Source: Bolinopsis microptera (taxonomy: Eukaryota; Ctenophora; Tentaculata; Lobata; Bolinopsidae). From it: 64,000 nt of DNA. The notes beneath the pieces were generated by a model. The model did no database searches and was not told where the DNA came from. It saw nothing but the letters and a program-made list of their open reading frames with translations. The stretch is taken from assembly GCF_026151205.1 (NCBI RefSeq), contig NC_087073.1, forward strand, positions 12,307,578 through 12,371,577. The letters are read 5' to 3'. Position 1 is the stretch's first letter, and each line of letters starts with the position of its first letter. The position numbers and the translations under genes were made by a program. Below, one piece after another: positions 54,008 to 64,000 of the stretch.

Positions 54008-55711
54008 TTAGTTATCGTCGACTAAGATTGCAGTGTAAAATTTGTCATATGAATTGTCGACGGTATAATTAGGGTCTGTTGTTATAGATGAGAGTAGCTG
54101 TTTCTTATACGAATCACTAAAGCTTCTAACATCAGGCAGATTTCGTAGATCTGTTAGAACATTATTCCAACATTTTGCCCCCAAGTATTGAAAGTTTTTA
54201 TGTGATGTTGATCTATTAACATATAGGTTGCAGCTTTCGCCGCTCCTATTACCTCCTGATATGTAACTAAATTTGTTCATAAAGTTTGTAGGACAATTGT
54301 CATGGATGATTCTAAACATATAATTTGACAGATGGAGTTGTCATCTAAGATGGAGTGGTAACCATTTCATGTCTCTATGTGGAACGTTGAGAGCTATTTT
54401 GGCTACCTTTTTGTACAGAGTGTCAAGTTCAGCAAGTTTTGTTTTGCCAGCTCTACAATAGATCGTGTCTAAATAATCGAATTGTGGCAACATGAGTGCA
54501 TTGGCAAACATTTTCCTATATTTAATGGGTAGCAGTGCTTTACTTCTATACATGGCACCAATTCTCTTCATGACCTTCCTAATAATATAATCTACATGGC
54601 TTTTGAAGTTTAATTTACTATCTAGAATGAGGCCAAGATATTTTGTCTCTTTGCACTCCTTGATTGTGAAAGTTACATCATTACATACATTGGTTAGTTC
54701 ATCATGTTGATCAACAGAATCAAACAATAGGAATTCAGTCTTCTTTTCATTGAGTGATAATTTATTAACACTGAGCCATTTAAAGATTGTCATAAGTTCT
54801 ATTTTCATGTTTATAAATGTGCTTCTGCAGGTTTGATCAAAGAATAGTGCACCATCATCTGCAAATAGAAAGGGCTTAGATAGGTTGCAGGCATAAATGA
54901 TGTCATTTATGAAGATACTAAATAATATAGGCCCAATGATGCTTCCTTGTGGTACACCACTCAGAACTTCTAAAAATGAGCTTAGTTTGCCATTGATCCT
55001 AGTGCATTGATATCTACAAGATAAGAAGTTCTTAAACCAGGTTAAAGCAATGCCACCAATTCCATAATATGCCAATTTTTGAAGCAATATTTCATGATTC
55101 ACTGTGTCAAAGGCCTTCTTAAGATCAAGAAAGATGATTCCTGGTTTATAAGACTTAGATTTACTCATATATATTTCGTCCATCAGATCGTACATCAAAT
55201 AAGTTGTGGAGTGATTTTTCCGAAAGCCATATTGATGCCGGATGAAAAGTTTGTTCTCTTCCATGTAATCAGTGAGTTGCTTGCCGACAAAGTATTCTAT
55301 AAGTTTTCCTACAAGTGGAAGGATGGATATTGGCCTGTAATTATTAGGATCATCTTTCATTCCTGCCTTATGGATGGGAGTTACTCTAGCTTTTTTACAA
55401 AGGGTTGATACAACACCTGTATTAAGGCTCAAATTGACAATATGAGTCAGTGGCTCAACTATGTATGGTGTAGCTTGCTTAAGTAAAAATAGAGGCACAT
55501 CGTCATATGAGGCCTTGTCATTCTTGAGCGTTTTGACATACATTAGGATATCAGTTTCATTTATTTCTTGGAATCTATCAAATGAGATGTTAGAAGTTCT
55601 AGGAGGTAAAAAATCAGTAAAACTAACTCTTTCAATATTGGGGGCCTGGTTTTGTAATCTTGATCCAACATTTGCAAAATGAAAGTTAAATAGCTCAGGA
55701 TCCTGTAGCAC
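54008..55711 (-). pseudogene. CR1/jockey-type reverse transcriptase, one nonsense codon
   Basis: A single frame from about 55711 to 54008 is interrupted only by TGA at 54341-54343, where TGG (Trp) would be expected after LPLHLR. It contains reverse transcriptase motifs in order: RVTPIHK, FLDLKKAFDTVNH, SGVPQGSIIGP, the catalytic FADDGALFF, KKTEFLLF and KYLGLILD. The frame is 5'-truncated near 55700, where it joins another LINE fragment, and lacks the endonuclease. There is no A tail immediately downstream. Apart from the stop it looks little decayed, so it may be a recent loss. Confidence 0.9.
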
Positions 55712-55714
55712 TGA

Positions 55715-56060
55715 ACACCAGTGGTGTGAAGGTAGCCTTTTCTACATTGAGGACTCTGCCATTGTACTCACGTTTTTTGTTATTCTCGTGAGATTGGTAC
55801 ATCTGCGAGATGCTCTTGTCACTGTTGGACTTGGCTTGAGGGTGAAGTACCCTTAAATCTGTGAATGCCCTGTCCAGCGGCGACCAGAACGATCTCGCAC
55901 TGATGTCCAATCTTGCACCATCTTGTCTTAAGTGTGTGAGGAACAGAGAAAAGCTGAGCTCCTGTTTCAACGTCTTTGCAAACAGTGGTTAGGAGTTCAG
56001 CTATTTTATCTCTGAGTGAATTGTGTCTTTGAATGTATTGTGTTAAAGTCAATACCAATG
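55715..56060 (-). pseudogene. Fragment of another LINE C-terminal region
   Basis: Two overlapping minus-strand frames make one conserved retroelement segment broken by a frameshift near 55920: RHNSLRDKIAELLTTVCKDV, then DGARLDISARSFW, FTDLRVLHPQAKS and VEKATFTPLVFSATG. This block recurs after the reverse transcriptase of some animal LINEs, and its PD/ARLDI and DVRV-like strands could belong to a restriction-like endonuclease fold, though that is a guess. It ends exactly where the neighbouring reverse transcriptase fragment begins. Confidence 0.65.
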
Positions 56061-56255
56061 ATATTAAATAATCTTTAAAAAACTTGTTCTACAAAACGAA
56101 TAATCAGAATTGATCGGGTTTTGATATGATTGTATCGACCATGTGATATACAAGCAGATATTTAAATGGACTCGATATTACTGTTAAACAATTCTGATTT
56201 TCCAATCATAGTCCAACTCAATCCACTTAATAAAACCGATTTCACGCCTACACTT

Positions 56256-56338
56256 TACCTGGGGACCTCAGGCTATTATGTTCATAAGAATAGAGATTAG
56301 GCAGAATGACCATGACGGGCTGAGCGCGGCCCAGTAAG
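56256..56338 (+). mobile_element. Short MITE (9-bp-TSD family), 83 bp
   Basis: Starts TACCTGGGGACCTCAGGCT and ends GGCTGAGCGCGGCCCAGTAAG. It is flanked by CCTACACTT (56247-56255) and CCCACACTT (56339-56347), a 9-bp duplication with one mismatch. A 9-bp duplication is usual for Mutator-like elements. Confidence 0.75.
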
Positions 56339-56403
56339 CCCACACTTCACTGTAGATGGCACAAAACACAATTCCATTTGAGGTACTGAAAGCTGAATCA
56401 CCA

Positions 56404-56528
56404 AAGAAAGCGGTGATAATCAAAACAATAGAAAGAGACATTTTGAAAGTTTTTCAATAAACAAATGAAAAAGAAAGCGGTGATAATCATAACAATAGAA
56501 AGAGACATTTTGAAAGTTTTTCAATAAA
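56404..56528. repeat. Two-copy tandem repeat, period 67 bp
   Basis: AAGAAAGCGGTGATAATCA and the following 40 bp occur at 56404-56462 and again at 56471-56528 with one or two differences. Noncoding. Confidence 0.85.
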
Positions 56529-56888
56529 TAGAAGCTTTTATGTACGTATTCTTGACCCAAATTTCACAGTTTTACCTGAACATTTTACAAAAGGCCAATC
56601 TGTGATGTCAGTGTCAGTCACCATTTGTCATACGTTGTATGACCCGCCGCGCACGAGTGCGCGGCTCCCCTGTATCGTCAGCATAGTGAAACGACCGTGG
56701 GGGTAATACAAGTCACCATCGAGAAGAATTTCTGGAGAAAACTTGATGAAATAGGAAAATCTTGAAAATGTCCTACCAGACCGAAATGCGAAAAGACATT
56801 TTCATTGTCCATATGTCATAATATATATTTTAAACATTAGCCTTTCATAATTCAGTCAAAATAAATATGTGGGCACTTCTTTCTACAT

Positions 56889-57083
56889 TGGAGGACTTCG
56901 CTGCTTCGACGCGCCGCGCAAACTAGCATTCTTGCTCTGCTTTGCAGCTAGCAACGATTTTGACGGATTGACATCGTCTTGATTGACGATGTCAATCCGT
57001 CGAGATCGTTGCTCTGCGAAGCAATAATGCTAGTTTGCGCGGCGCGTCGAAGCGGCGAAGTCCTCCAAGACATCGTCAATCAA
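56889..57083. mobile_element. Hairpin element with GACTTCGC arms
   Basis: Left arm begins GGAGGACTTCGCTGCTTCGA and the right arm (ending at 57066) is its inverse over about 80 bp, with a few mismatches. The loop contains TTGATTGACGATGTCAATCC, whose inverse (GACATCGTCAATCAA) also follows the right arm at 57069-57083. CTTTCTACA occurs just before the element and right after 57083, a possible 9-bp duplication. Related arms recur at 57179-57240 and 57598-57660, so this is a nested family. Confidence 0.7.
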
Positions 57084-57178
57084 CTTTCTACAGTAATATT
57101 TTGGATATTTTATCTCAGCATGATACACTTAATAGTTTTGACACTCAAAGGAGTTACATGATGAAATTTAATAAAAAG

Positions 57179-57445
57179 TGTTGATTGACGATGTCAATCC
57201 CAAATCCATCGAGATCGTTGCTCTGCGAAGCAGAGCAACAAAGCAGAGCAACGAAGCAGAGCAACGAAGCAGAGCAACGAAGCAGATAGCAAAGCAACAA
57301 AGCAGAGCAACGAAGCAAAGCAACGTTAACGGGTGATACTCGTAAAATATTTGTTCCATATATACCGTCGACGAGTCCAACTCGGCGCGCGTCCTGGTAG
57401 GTTGTATAAAACCTACAAAGAGCAACGAAGCAGAGCAATTCGAAA
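57179..57445. repeat. AGCAGAGCAACGA minisatellite and related element
   Basis: Begins with TTGATTGACGATGTCAATCC, as in the hairpin element, and continues into about eight tandem AGCAGAGCAACGA units (57218-57318). A second block of the same unit is near 57418-57440. The frames with Cys/Leu-rich repeats here are artefacts of the repeat. Confidence 0.75.
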
Positions 57446-57461
57446 CAAAGCAACAATCGAC

Positions 57462-57520
57462 ATTACTGGGCCGTGCTCAGCCTGTCATTCCGCCGAATAA
57501 TAGCCTGAGGTCCCCAGGTA
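57462..57520 (-). mobile_element. Short MITE (9-bp-TSD family), 59 bp
   Basis: Internally deleted member in minus orientation, from ATTACTGGGCC to GGTCCCCAGGTA, flanked by ACAATCGAC (57453-57461) and ACAATCTAC (57521-57529), a 9-bp duplication with one mismatch. Confidence 0.75.
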
Positions 57521-57712
57521 ACAATCTACGCAAATCGTCCATATTGGATTTACAACTAAATTTTGGTTGTAGAAAAACAAAAAAATAATTATTCCCTCCC
57601 TTCGACGCGAAGCAAGAATGCTAGTTTGCGCGGCACGTTAAAGCGGCGAAATCCTTCAATAAAAACTAAAAAGTGATGCTTACCTTTTTAAACGTCCATT
57701 TTTATTAAGTAT

Positions 57713-57799
57713 TACCTGGGGACCTCAGGCTATTATGTTCATAAACATATACACCGAATAGAGATTCGGCGGAATGACAGGCTGAGCGCGGCCCAGTGA
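57713..57799 (+). mobile_element. Short MITE (9-bp-TSD family), 87 bp
   Basis: Full member, TACCTGGGG to CCCAGTGA, with a perfect 9-bp duplication ATTAAGTAT (57704-57712 and 57800-57808). The internal AATAGAGATTCGGCGG block is shared with the copies beside U2. Confidence 0.82.
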
Positions 57800-57808
57800 A
57801 TTAAGTAT

Positions 57809-58870
57809 AGTATAAATACAGCTATTTTGTGACAACAACTTAGCTATATTGATTGTTTCACAAGAAAACCTTTCTACCGCCGGGAGGCGCGGGCGCGCGC
57901 TAGTGCAAGCGCAAGGGCTTTAGACAGAGCAAGGCAAGGCCTCGCCGAGCTGCGAAAAATTGACATACTCAATTAAAAATTGAATTGATTTACTATAAAA
58001 TGTTTTTCATGCGTTTAGCGTTGTAGACCTGCTGTACACGAGTGCGCGGCTGTATTATAGCCACGATGGGATGGGTGGGCCATCTTATGTGGCGCCAAAT
58101 TGAGTATGGCAAATTAAAAACCTTAATAATAAATAGTGCAGTATTTGCAAAACTGCACGTTTTGCTTTAGCTTAAAACGCATTTTTCAGTGTCCTGGTAT
58201 AAAACTTATTTAAGAGACTGTATTAAAATAAAAATGTTCTTAAAACTTTAAACCAATAAGGATAAATACGGACCTACTAAAATCATAACAAAATGACTGA
58301 CTGACTTGACTTAAGGCGGCTTCTAATGACAGTGACTGCTCCCTATTAACCAACCGACCAACATTTTCGGTCGAACCCTAAAATTACTAATACCAAATTT
58401 AAACCCCACATATGCGTGTATAGTCTCCAAATCTTCTCTTATCTCTGCTCTCGGACTTTGTTCTTTTGAATAGAACTGTTTGTATACTTTAACAAATAGT
58501 GATTTTAACTTTGAGATAAACTGCTATATTATTATATTTTTGTACCAATGTTCACCTAACTTAACGTCTCTCACTGACACCATCACCCGGCAACCAATTT
58601 TAAAGTAAAATTTATTAACGATCTGACTACAGACTGGCGGTCAACGTTCCCCGTATAGTAGCTCAACGGAGGGGGTAATCAGGGCACGTGTTAATGAAAA
58701 ATGTACGTGTCCTTCCACAATCCCTTCTGTTGGGTCACAAGTTATTTGTTATTGGGAACTGAGATCGCTATATATCGTGTAACTAGAAGCAGTATATGCA
58801 AAGTAACTTTGGTGATAGGTGATAGGCAATATGAAATTACACATCTTACTTTAACTTTATCCCGTCACCC
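57809..58870. other. Repeat-flanked DNA, no gene
   Basis: GC-rich patch at 57878-57955, then AT-rich DNA with no coding signature. The fragment GAGTGCGCGGCT near 58040 also occurs near 56655, so dispersed repeat remnants are likely. Confidence 0.4.
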
Positions 58871-59754
58871 ATGGACTTATTAATTAACGGCTGGTGGTGG
58901 TGTCATCGTTTGTCGTACTCAAAACGCTTCGCGGTTGCGAATGCCGGCCCATCGAGGAAAATCTTTTTACTTTGTATTTTAACCATTATAAAGTATGATT
59001 AGTCGGATATAGTACTGAGTTCAAACAGTCCCCGAAACGAAAAAGCAAACATTTGATTTTTGTTTCGGCGACTGAATCGTTGATGGGCCGGCAAATATTT
59101 GTTGTCGAGTAGTGTTGAATACTCATATTAACATGATTATTGATTTAATTTAGGAATTGTATATAACTATCTTTGACCAAGTTTAATTGTTAATGAGAAT
59201 GCACCCCAGCACTGGGCGCGCGCGGCGGCTTTGATGTTAGCGGCTACAAGCTTGAAGCTAGGCAGCTGCAGAAAAAACGCCGCGCGCGTTCACAGTTTAT
59301 GGATGGGAGTTACTCTAGCTATGATTAATGGACTTATTAATTAACGGCTGGTGGTGGTGTCATCGTTTGTCGTACTCAAAACGCTTCGCGGTTGCGAATG
59401 CCGGCCCATCGAGGAAAATCTTTTTACTTTGTATTTTAACCATTATAAAGTATGATTAGTCGGATATAGTACTGAGTTCAAACAGTCCCCGAAACGAAAA
59501 AGCAAACATTTGATTTTTGTTTCGGCGACTGAATCGTTGATGGGCCGGCAAATATTTGTTGTCGAGTAGTGTTGAATACTCATATTAACATGATTATTGA
59601 TTTAATTTAGGAATTGTATATAACTATCTTTGACCAAGTTTAATTGTTAATGAGAATGCACCCCAGCACTGGGCGCGCGCGGCGGCTTTGATGTTAGCGG
59701 CTACAAGCTTGAAGCTAGGCAGCTGCAGAAAAAACGCCGCGCGCGTTCACAGTT
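58871..59754. repeat. 427-bp tandem duplication, period 457 bp
   Basis: 58871-59297 and 59328-59754 appear identical. Each copy contains an inner hairpin element with perfect 12-bp inverted ends TGCCGGCCCATC (58942-58953 with 59082-59093, and the same at +457) and a GC-rich tail (GGGCGCGCGCGGCGGC). The 30-bp spacer contains 24 bp that match the reverse transcriptase remnant at 55368-55391 exactly. Confidence 0.9.
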
Positions 59755-59899
59755 CAGCGTACGGCTTTTCGTTTTTGATTTTACAAATGACAAAGCAACT
59801 TTTAATGATTATTAATGGAATTATCGGATATTTATAATTCAATATGTATTGATTCTTCTGTGGAAAATAAAAATTGTATTTTACTTAAAAAATTGTATT

Positions 59900-62747
59900 T
59901 TACTTCAGCGTCCGAGTATTGATGCGCTGTCTCCATAAAACTCTATCCGCCATAAGTCCGCCCATTTCTCCAGTGTCGTTGAGACCTGTGTCAGCTCGTA
60001 GGCTATCAAGATAGGTCATGGCTGGTCTCCCCCTACTCCACACCCCATGAGTTGGTTCCCAGAGTAGCAAGCGGTTTGCGACTAGTTCTGGGTGCCGGTG
60101 GATATGGCCTGCTAGTCGCATCCTGCGCTCTTGGATCTTCATGGTTGCTCTCGGTAGGTTGCCATAGACTTCTTTGTTGGTTTTTCGCTGCTTCCAATCC
60201 ACATTAAGTGCCATCCTTAGCATTCTAGTGTAGCAGCCATCAATGCCTTTCTTCAATTGCTCTGTCAACGTCCACGTTTCAGAACCATAAAGAAGTATTG
60301 ACTCCACAGTAGCAACAAATAGACGGATCTTCAGTCCTCTTCTAAGGTCAGACTTCCACATCTTCTTTAGCTTGTGGCAGGCTGCCCAAGCCTTAGCTTT
60401 TCTGACCCGCAGGTCCCTCTCTGTTGTTGCTATCCATGCTCCAAGGTAAACAAAGTCTGTCACCTTTTCCAGCTCAATGAAACAAGAAATTTCAATGAAA
60501 CAAGAAATTTAATTTTAGCACATTTTTACAGAATAAAAAGATGCAAAACAATTCATAAAATATAATGCCCATTTGGTGTATGACTTTTTGTCCTTGACTG
60601 CTAGTTTGGTTTTGGAAGGACAGGTAACTAACGGGGCAAGGAATGCGCGTGCCTGGAAGCTTTTGCACACACCGAAACGCTAGTTCAGTTAAGTTTATAG
60701 AGACAAGGCTCAGATTAGGACTAGAAGAAAAATTGTAAGCAGACATTAGGGGTTCTGTTTATAGTTGTTATTATAGGTTGCAGTCTTGTTGTGACAAAAA
60801 GTCTACACTAAAACATTCTTTGGTTTATATTGTGTAGTTCAAGGATACAAAATGCAGCTTCAAGCTTTCAAGGTGGATATTGGAGAGCTGGCGAAAGATT
60901 ATGGCCTTTGTATCAATGGTTATAATAAGCTATAAATATCTTAAACTATACAGTGCTAATTAAAATTTCTTTAAACTTCATTCTCAAATTAGATTTTTTA
61001 AATTCAAAAGTAAATATACAATAATTTTATTAAAACTTTCTCACACATACTTTACTCACAGGACAAGACTTGGAAAACAGTACTAGCATAGGGTAATTTT
61101 AATTGAGATGTGTGTGACCAGCCAGTTATAATGTTTGGGAAATAAGATTTGCGCAGTCAAAATCTTTGACAGTCCAATCAAGCAGGGCGTGATTATGTTG
61201 ATTCGTTAATAGCGCACGTTTTAGCTTGGTTTCCAGAACAGCTATTGAGACTACTCGCCTCCGCTGTCATGTTCAGAGTCATGAACTTAGTTTTAGTGCC
61301 GTTCATGGCTAGCCCAACACTCAGTGCTGCTTTCTCAAGTCTGTCCAGGAGTAGTTTTGCCCATTCAATGGTATCAGTGATAAGGGCAACATCATCTGCA
61401 AACTCGACGTCTGCGATCTTCTCGGCACCAATCCTTCTACTCTGTGCAGGCCTGAGAGTGAACCCAGAGTCCGAGTCATCATCGTCTATAGACACTGTCA
61501 TGATATAGTCAATCATGATAATGAACAAGTACGGGGCAAGAGTGTCTCCTTGCAGTACTCCAGCCAGGATATCAAAAATTTCTGTTATACCATCGGCTGT
61601 AACTACTTTAGCCTTTGTGCTCGTATAGATACCCTCAATGAGCCGCACTATGGCTTCTGGTATGCCATATGCTTTCAATATCTTCATGAGCAAACCCCTA
61701 TGCACACTATCGAACGCCTTTTTGAAATCTATGAAAACCATGGTGCGGTGGCCTTAAGATTTTTGGCTCTAGCACCCTCCATAATTCTTCGTAGAGCAAG
61801 GATGTGCGATGTTGTAGAGCGCCAAGGTCTAAAGCCATTCTGGTTGTCCCTTAAAACTTCCTCAAGACTTGGCTTCATCCTGTTCAGCAACATTTTGTTC
61901 AGAGTTTTACTGACTATCGATGTCAGAGATATTCCTCTGTAGTTGTCGGTCTTAGTGAGGTCCCCTTTCTTGGCACAGGAACAATATTACTGAGCTTCCA
62001 TTGATCGGGCATGAGACCATCACATAATGCATCGTTGCAGAACTTCAGGATGACGTCATCGATGTCCACCCTCTTCATCACCTCAGGTGAGATATCATCA
62101 TCACCATAAGCTTTGCCTTCTACTATCTGCTTTTTGGCAAGACGTAGTTCCTCAATTGTGAACGGGCCATCCTCTATATTCAGTGGAGGGTGTATATTCC
62201 TGATCGGAATACTATTGTGGGTGGCTGTCCAAGTAACCCAGAGAAGTGCTTCCTCCAGTTCTCAAGACGTTCTGTTGAGCTGCCCCCTTCCACGAGTCCA
62301 CAGCTGGGATTTGTCCTCCCTGAAATATCGTTGACAAGCTTCCAGCTTTCCTTGTTCTTACAACGATCAGTAGTATCCTCAACTTTCCTGATCTTTCCTT
62401 TCAGGATCTCCTCCTCTACCTCTTTGTAGCAGGCCTTTAACAAATCCTTTTTAGTGGCTACTTCCTCTCTCTTCTCCTCACAAGGCTCCTGATGGTATTG
62501 GTCCTTGGCCAAGAACAGTCCCCTCCTTGCACTGTCCACTCTTGGGTCACTTGAGGGGTCAATCTGCTTTTGTCGAGTCTTCTTTGGCAGAAGGCTCTTG
62601 TTTGCCGCCTCAATAGCAACCATAAGCTTCCCATAGCTTTCAGTGGCCCCATCATCCTCCTCTACCAGGCCAGAGAATCTATTCCGTGTTCTAACCAATC
62701 TTTCCCCTTTAGCAAGATCACCCTGAACTCTACTGTGGTGAGTAGAG
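59900..62747 (-). pseudogene. RTE-like LINE ORF2 remnant, frameshifted
   Basis: Read on the minus strand from about 62747 to 59900. A linker region (62698-62180) is followed by frameshifts near 62215, 61970 and 61745. Restoring continuity by eye, reverse transcriptase motifs appear in order: PDQWKLSNIVPVP, DNYRGISL, NQNGFRPWRSTT, VFIDFKKAFDSVH, AGVLQGDTLAP and the catalytic FADDVALI. After a ~700-bp gap (60480-61192) the C-terminal part resumes: DFVYLGAWI, LLYGSETWTL, RRMRLAGHIHRHP and RGRPAMTYLDSL. This tail is typical of RTE-like non-LTR elements. The element cannot encode an active protein. Its 5' end is interrupted by the LTR element at 62748. Confidence 0.85.
60480..61192. other. Insertion of unknown nature inside the RTE-like LINE
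   Basis: About 700 bp of AT-rich DNA separates two halves of the reverse transcriptase that should adjoin. At the left edge CAATGAAACAAGAAATTT is repeated twice in tandem (60475-60511). No inverted ends, A tail or coding frame is recognised. Confidence 0.55.
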
Positions 62748-62939
62748 TGTTACACTTTGTAACTGTGCTTAGCTTTTCCTAGTATAGTTTTCAGTTAATC
62801 TTTCTAGTAAGATAGGAACTGTTATTGATATTTCTAATTGCATTTATTCTATAATGTATTGCATTACAAATTATATACGTTTTCAGATAGATTGATAACA
62901 ACCATTGTGATTTCATTGCATACATCAGAGCATTAAACA
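62748..62939 (+). repeat. Putative 5' LTR
   Basis: A 192-bp segment beginning TGTTAC and ending AAACA (TG...CA ends), followed one base later by TGGTAGCAG (62941-62949), which matches the start of a primer-binding site complementary to initiator tRNA-Met. The 3' LTR is beyond the window, so the boundaries cannot be verified. Confidence 0.55.
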
Positions 62940-63027
62940 GTGGTAGCAGCAAGCGCAAGCTCAAACTACAACGACGTCAACTAAAACTCAAACTACATCA
63001 ACTACAACTACGTCAACTACTGTGAGG

Positions 63028-64000
63028 ATGTCAAAGGACACACCATCATTTGATGGGACTGGTTATAAACGGTACCGCCAGCTTGCTAAGATATGGGCAA
63101 CTGTATCAACGGTGTCAGAGGAACACAAAGCAATGATACTGATCATGTTTCTCAAAGACAAAGCATTAGACATCGCTCTAACCATAGATGAAGAACTTCT
63201 TAAGACCAAGAAGGCTGATGCTGAGCCACCTGAGACTAAAGTCGGTGTTGAGCTACTTATAGCCCAGTTAGATGAGATTTACCTAGAGAGTGATGATACT
63301 CTTGGAAAATATGAAAGATTTGAAAATTTAAAAAGAAACTCAGAACAGAGAATGACTGAGTTTATCCTGATTTTCGAGAGTCTAGAACGAGAACTGAAGA
63401 CAGAAGGAGTGACACTTCCTGAACTAGTGCTGGCCTATAAATTACTAAAAGCTGCCAATCTGTCCAATGCAGATGAGAAGTTAGCTAGAGCCACCTGCAC
63501 AGCTATGACAATGGAAGATATGAAGAAATCACTCATGAGATTGGCTGATTCCCAACTCAATAAATCCAAAGTAGAAGAATCTGACAGTCTTCCTATTAAA
63601 GTGAAAGCAGAGCCATGCTATCTAGCTTTAGACAATAGAAAACTTCCAACAGAAGCTGGTAAAAAAGAGACAACAGACTCAAATACTCTCCCAGAAGAGC
63701 AAATAATGTTCAATAGGAACAGAACTGGAAACAATGCTAGAGGAAAACAGAGACCTTTTGGTCAGAGGAATGACAACAGACAGGTTTGCTACGGGTGCTA
63801 CTCTCCAGGACACTGGATCAGAGACTGCCCTCTTAGAGCTCCTTTCAGACAGCCGATGAACTTCCAAAGGCCGCCTTACCAACAACACACCATGCCTAAT
63901 AACCAACACTCAGGCTACAGACAAGGACCGCCCAACCCAGCCTATTACAACCAGCAGATTCCTTATTATCTGTCAGACATGATTCCCAACAATGAAGAGT
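63028..64000 (+). CDS. Retrotransposon Gag, partial (continues past window)
   Basis: Open from ATG 63028 to the end of the window, at least 324 codons without a stop. The N-terminal part is an alpha-helical capsid-like region (FDGTGYKRYRQLAKIW, FLKDKALDIAL, YERFENLKRNSEQRM). A CX2CX4HX4C zinc knuckle, CYGCYSPGHWIRDC, lies near residue 255. A Gln/Pro/Asn-rich tail follows. Gag packages the element RNA in cytoplasmic particles. The uninterrupted frame contrasts with the decayed LINE around it and suggests a young element. Pol, if fused or frameshifted, lies beyond 64000. Confidence 0.88.
   Translation, partial: MSKDTPSFDGTGYKRYRQLAKIWATVSTVSEEHKAMILIMFLKDKALDIALTIDEELLKTKKADAEPPETKVGVELLIAQLDEIYLESDDTLGKYERFENLKRNSEQRMTEFILIFESLERELKTEGVTLPELVLAYKLLKAANLSNADEKLARATCTAMTMEDMKKSLMRLADSQLNKSKVEESDSLPIKVKAEPCYLALDNRKLPTEAGKKETTDSNTLPEEQIMFNRNRTGNNARGKQRPFGQRNDNRQVCYGCYSPGHWIRDCPLRAPFRQPMNFQRPPYQQHTMPNNQHSGYRQGPPNPAYYNQQIPYYLSDMIPNNEE

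Larger units (their letters stand above)
62748..64000 (+). mobile_element. LTR retrotransposon, 5' end (truncated by window)
   Basis: LTR, primer-binding site and gag in the usual order, opposite in direction to the RTE-like LINE it interrupts. Copia-type is suggested by the tRNA-Met primer site and the single-knuckle gag, but pol is outside the window and the superfamily remains open. Confidence 0.75.

Noticed and set aside
57154..57456. Cys/Leu-rich repeat frames
   Set aside because: Products of the AGCAGAGCAACGA minisatellite.

Overview
The window looks like nuclear DNA of an invertebrate animal. It is AT-rich and intron-rich with GT-AG introns, carries vertebrate-type U2 snRNA genes, a paired-class homeobox gene, an ADAM10-type metalloprotease and a secreted ShKT-domain protein, and is crowded with LINEs, an LTR element and short inverted-repeat DNA elements. 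The ShKT protein, a short TTAGGG tract and the retroelement mix make a cnidarian my best guess, but the sequence alone does not prove it.

Layout. 1-3385: intergenic, with a 187-bp-period duplication and a Harbinger-like MITE. 3386-5173 (-): four-exon gene for a 130-residue secreted protein with two ShKT domains. 5174-15759: about 10.6 kb with no recognised gene. 15760-22085 (+): five-exon paired-like (Q50) homeobox gene, whose large third intron holds a duplicated segment split by a 898-bp inverted-repeat element. 22086-30412: no convincing gene, one poly-C MITE, one CCAAT/E-box cluster. 30413-47872 (-): 15 or 16 exon ADAM10/Kuzbanian-type sheddase, reconstructed exon by exon with every intron phase consistent. 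Its eighth intron is 10.5 kb and contains a 527-bp CT tract, a 5'-truncated LINE with target-site duplication, and a 5.9-kb imperfect palindrome whose arms each carry an identical 188-nt U2 snRNA gene, convergently oriented, around a core of degenerate ~155-bp repeats. 48831-51494 (-): single-exon 887-residue protein of unknown function ending in a cold-shock-like domain. 51495-64000: a transposon graveyard with a CR1/jockey-type reverse transcriptase broken by one stop codon, fragments of another LINE, a nest of small MITEs, a 457-bp-period tandem duplication, a frameshifted RTE-like LINE, and the 5' end of an LTR retrotransposon whose gag gene runs off the window.

The four host genes are not an operon and share no evident pathway: secreted ShKT protein, developmental transcription factor, cell-surface sheddase, and a probable nucleic-acid-binding protein. 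The most unusual structures are the U2 palindrome with its periodic core, the intronless cold-shock-tailed protein, a recurring E-box plus paired CCAAT module found three times, and a MITE family with consistent 9-bp target duplications. Exon boundaries come from reading GT/AG sites and keeping phase; no alignment or database search was run.
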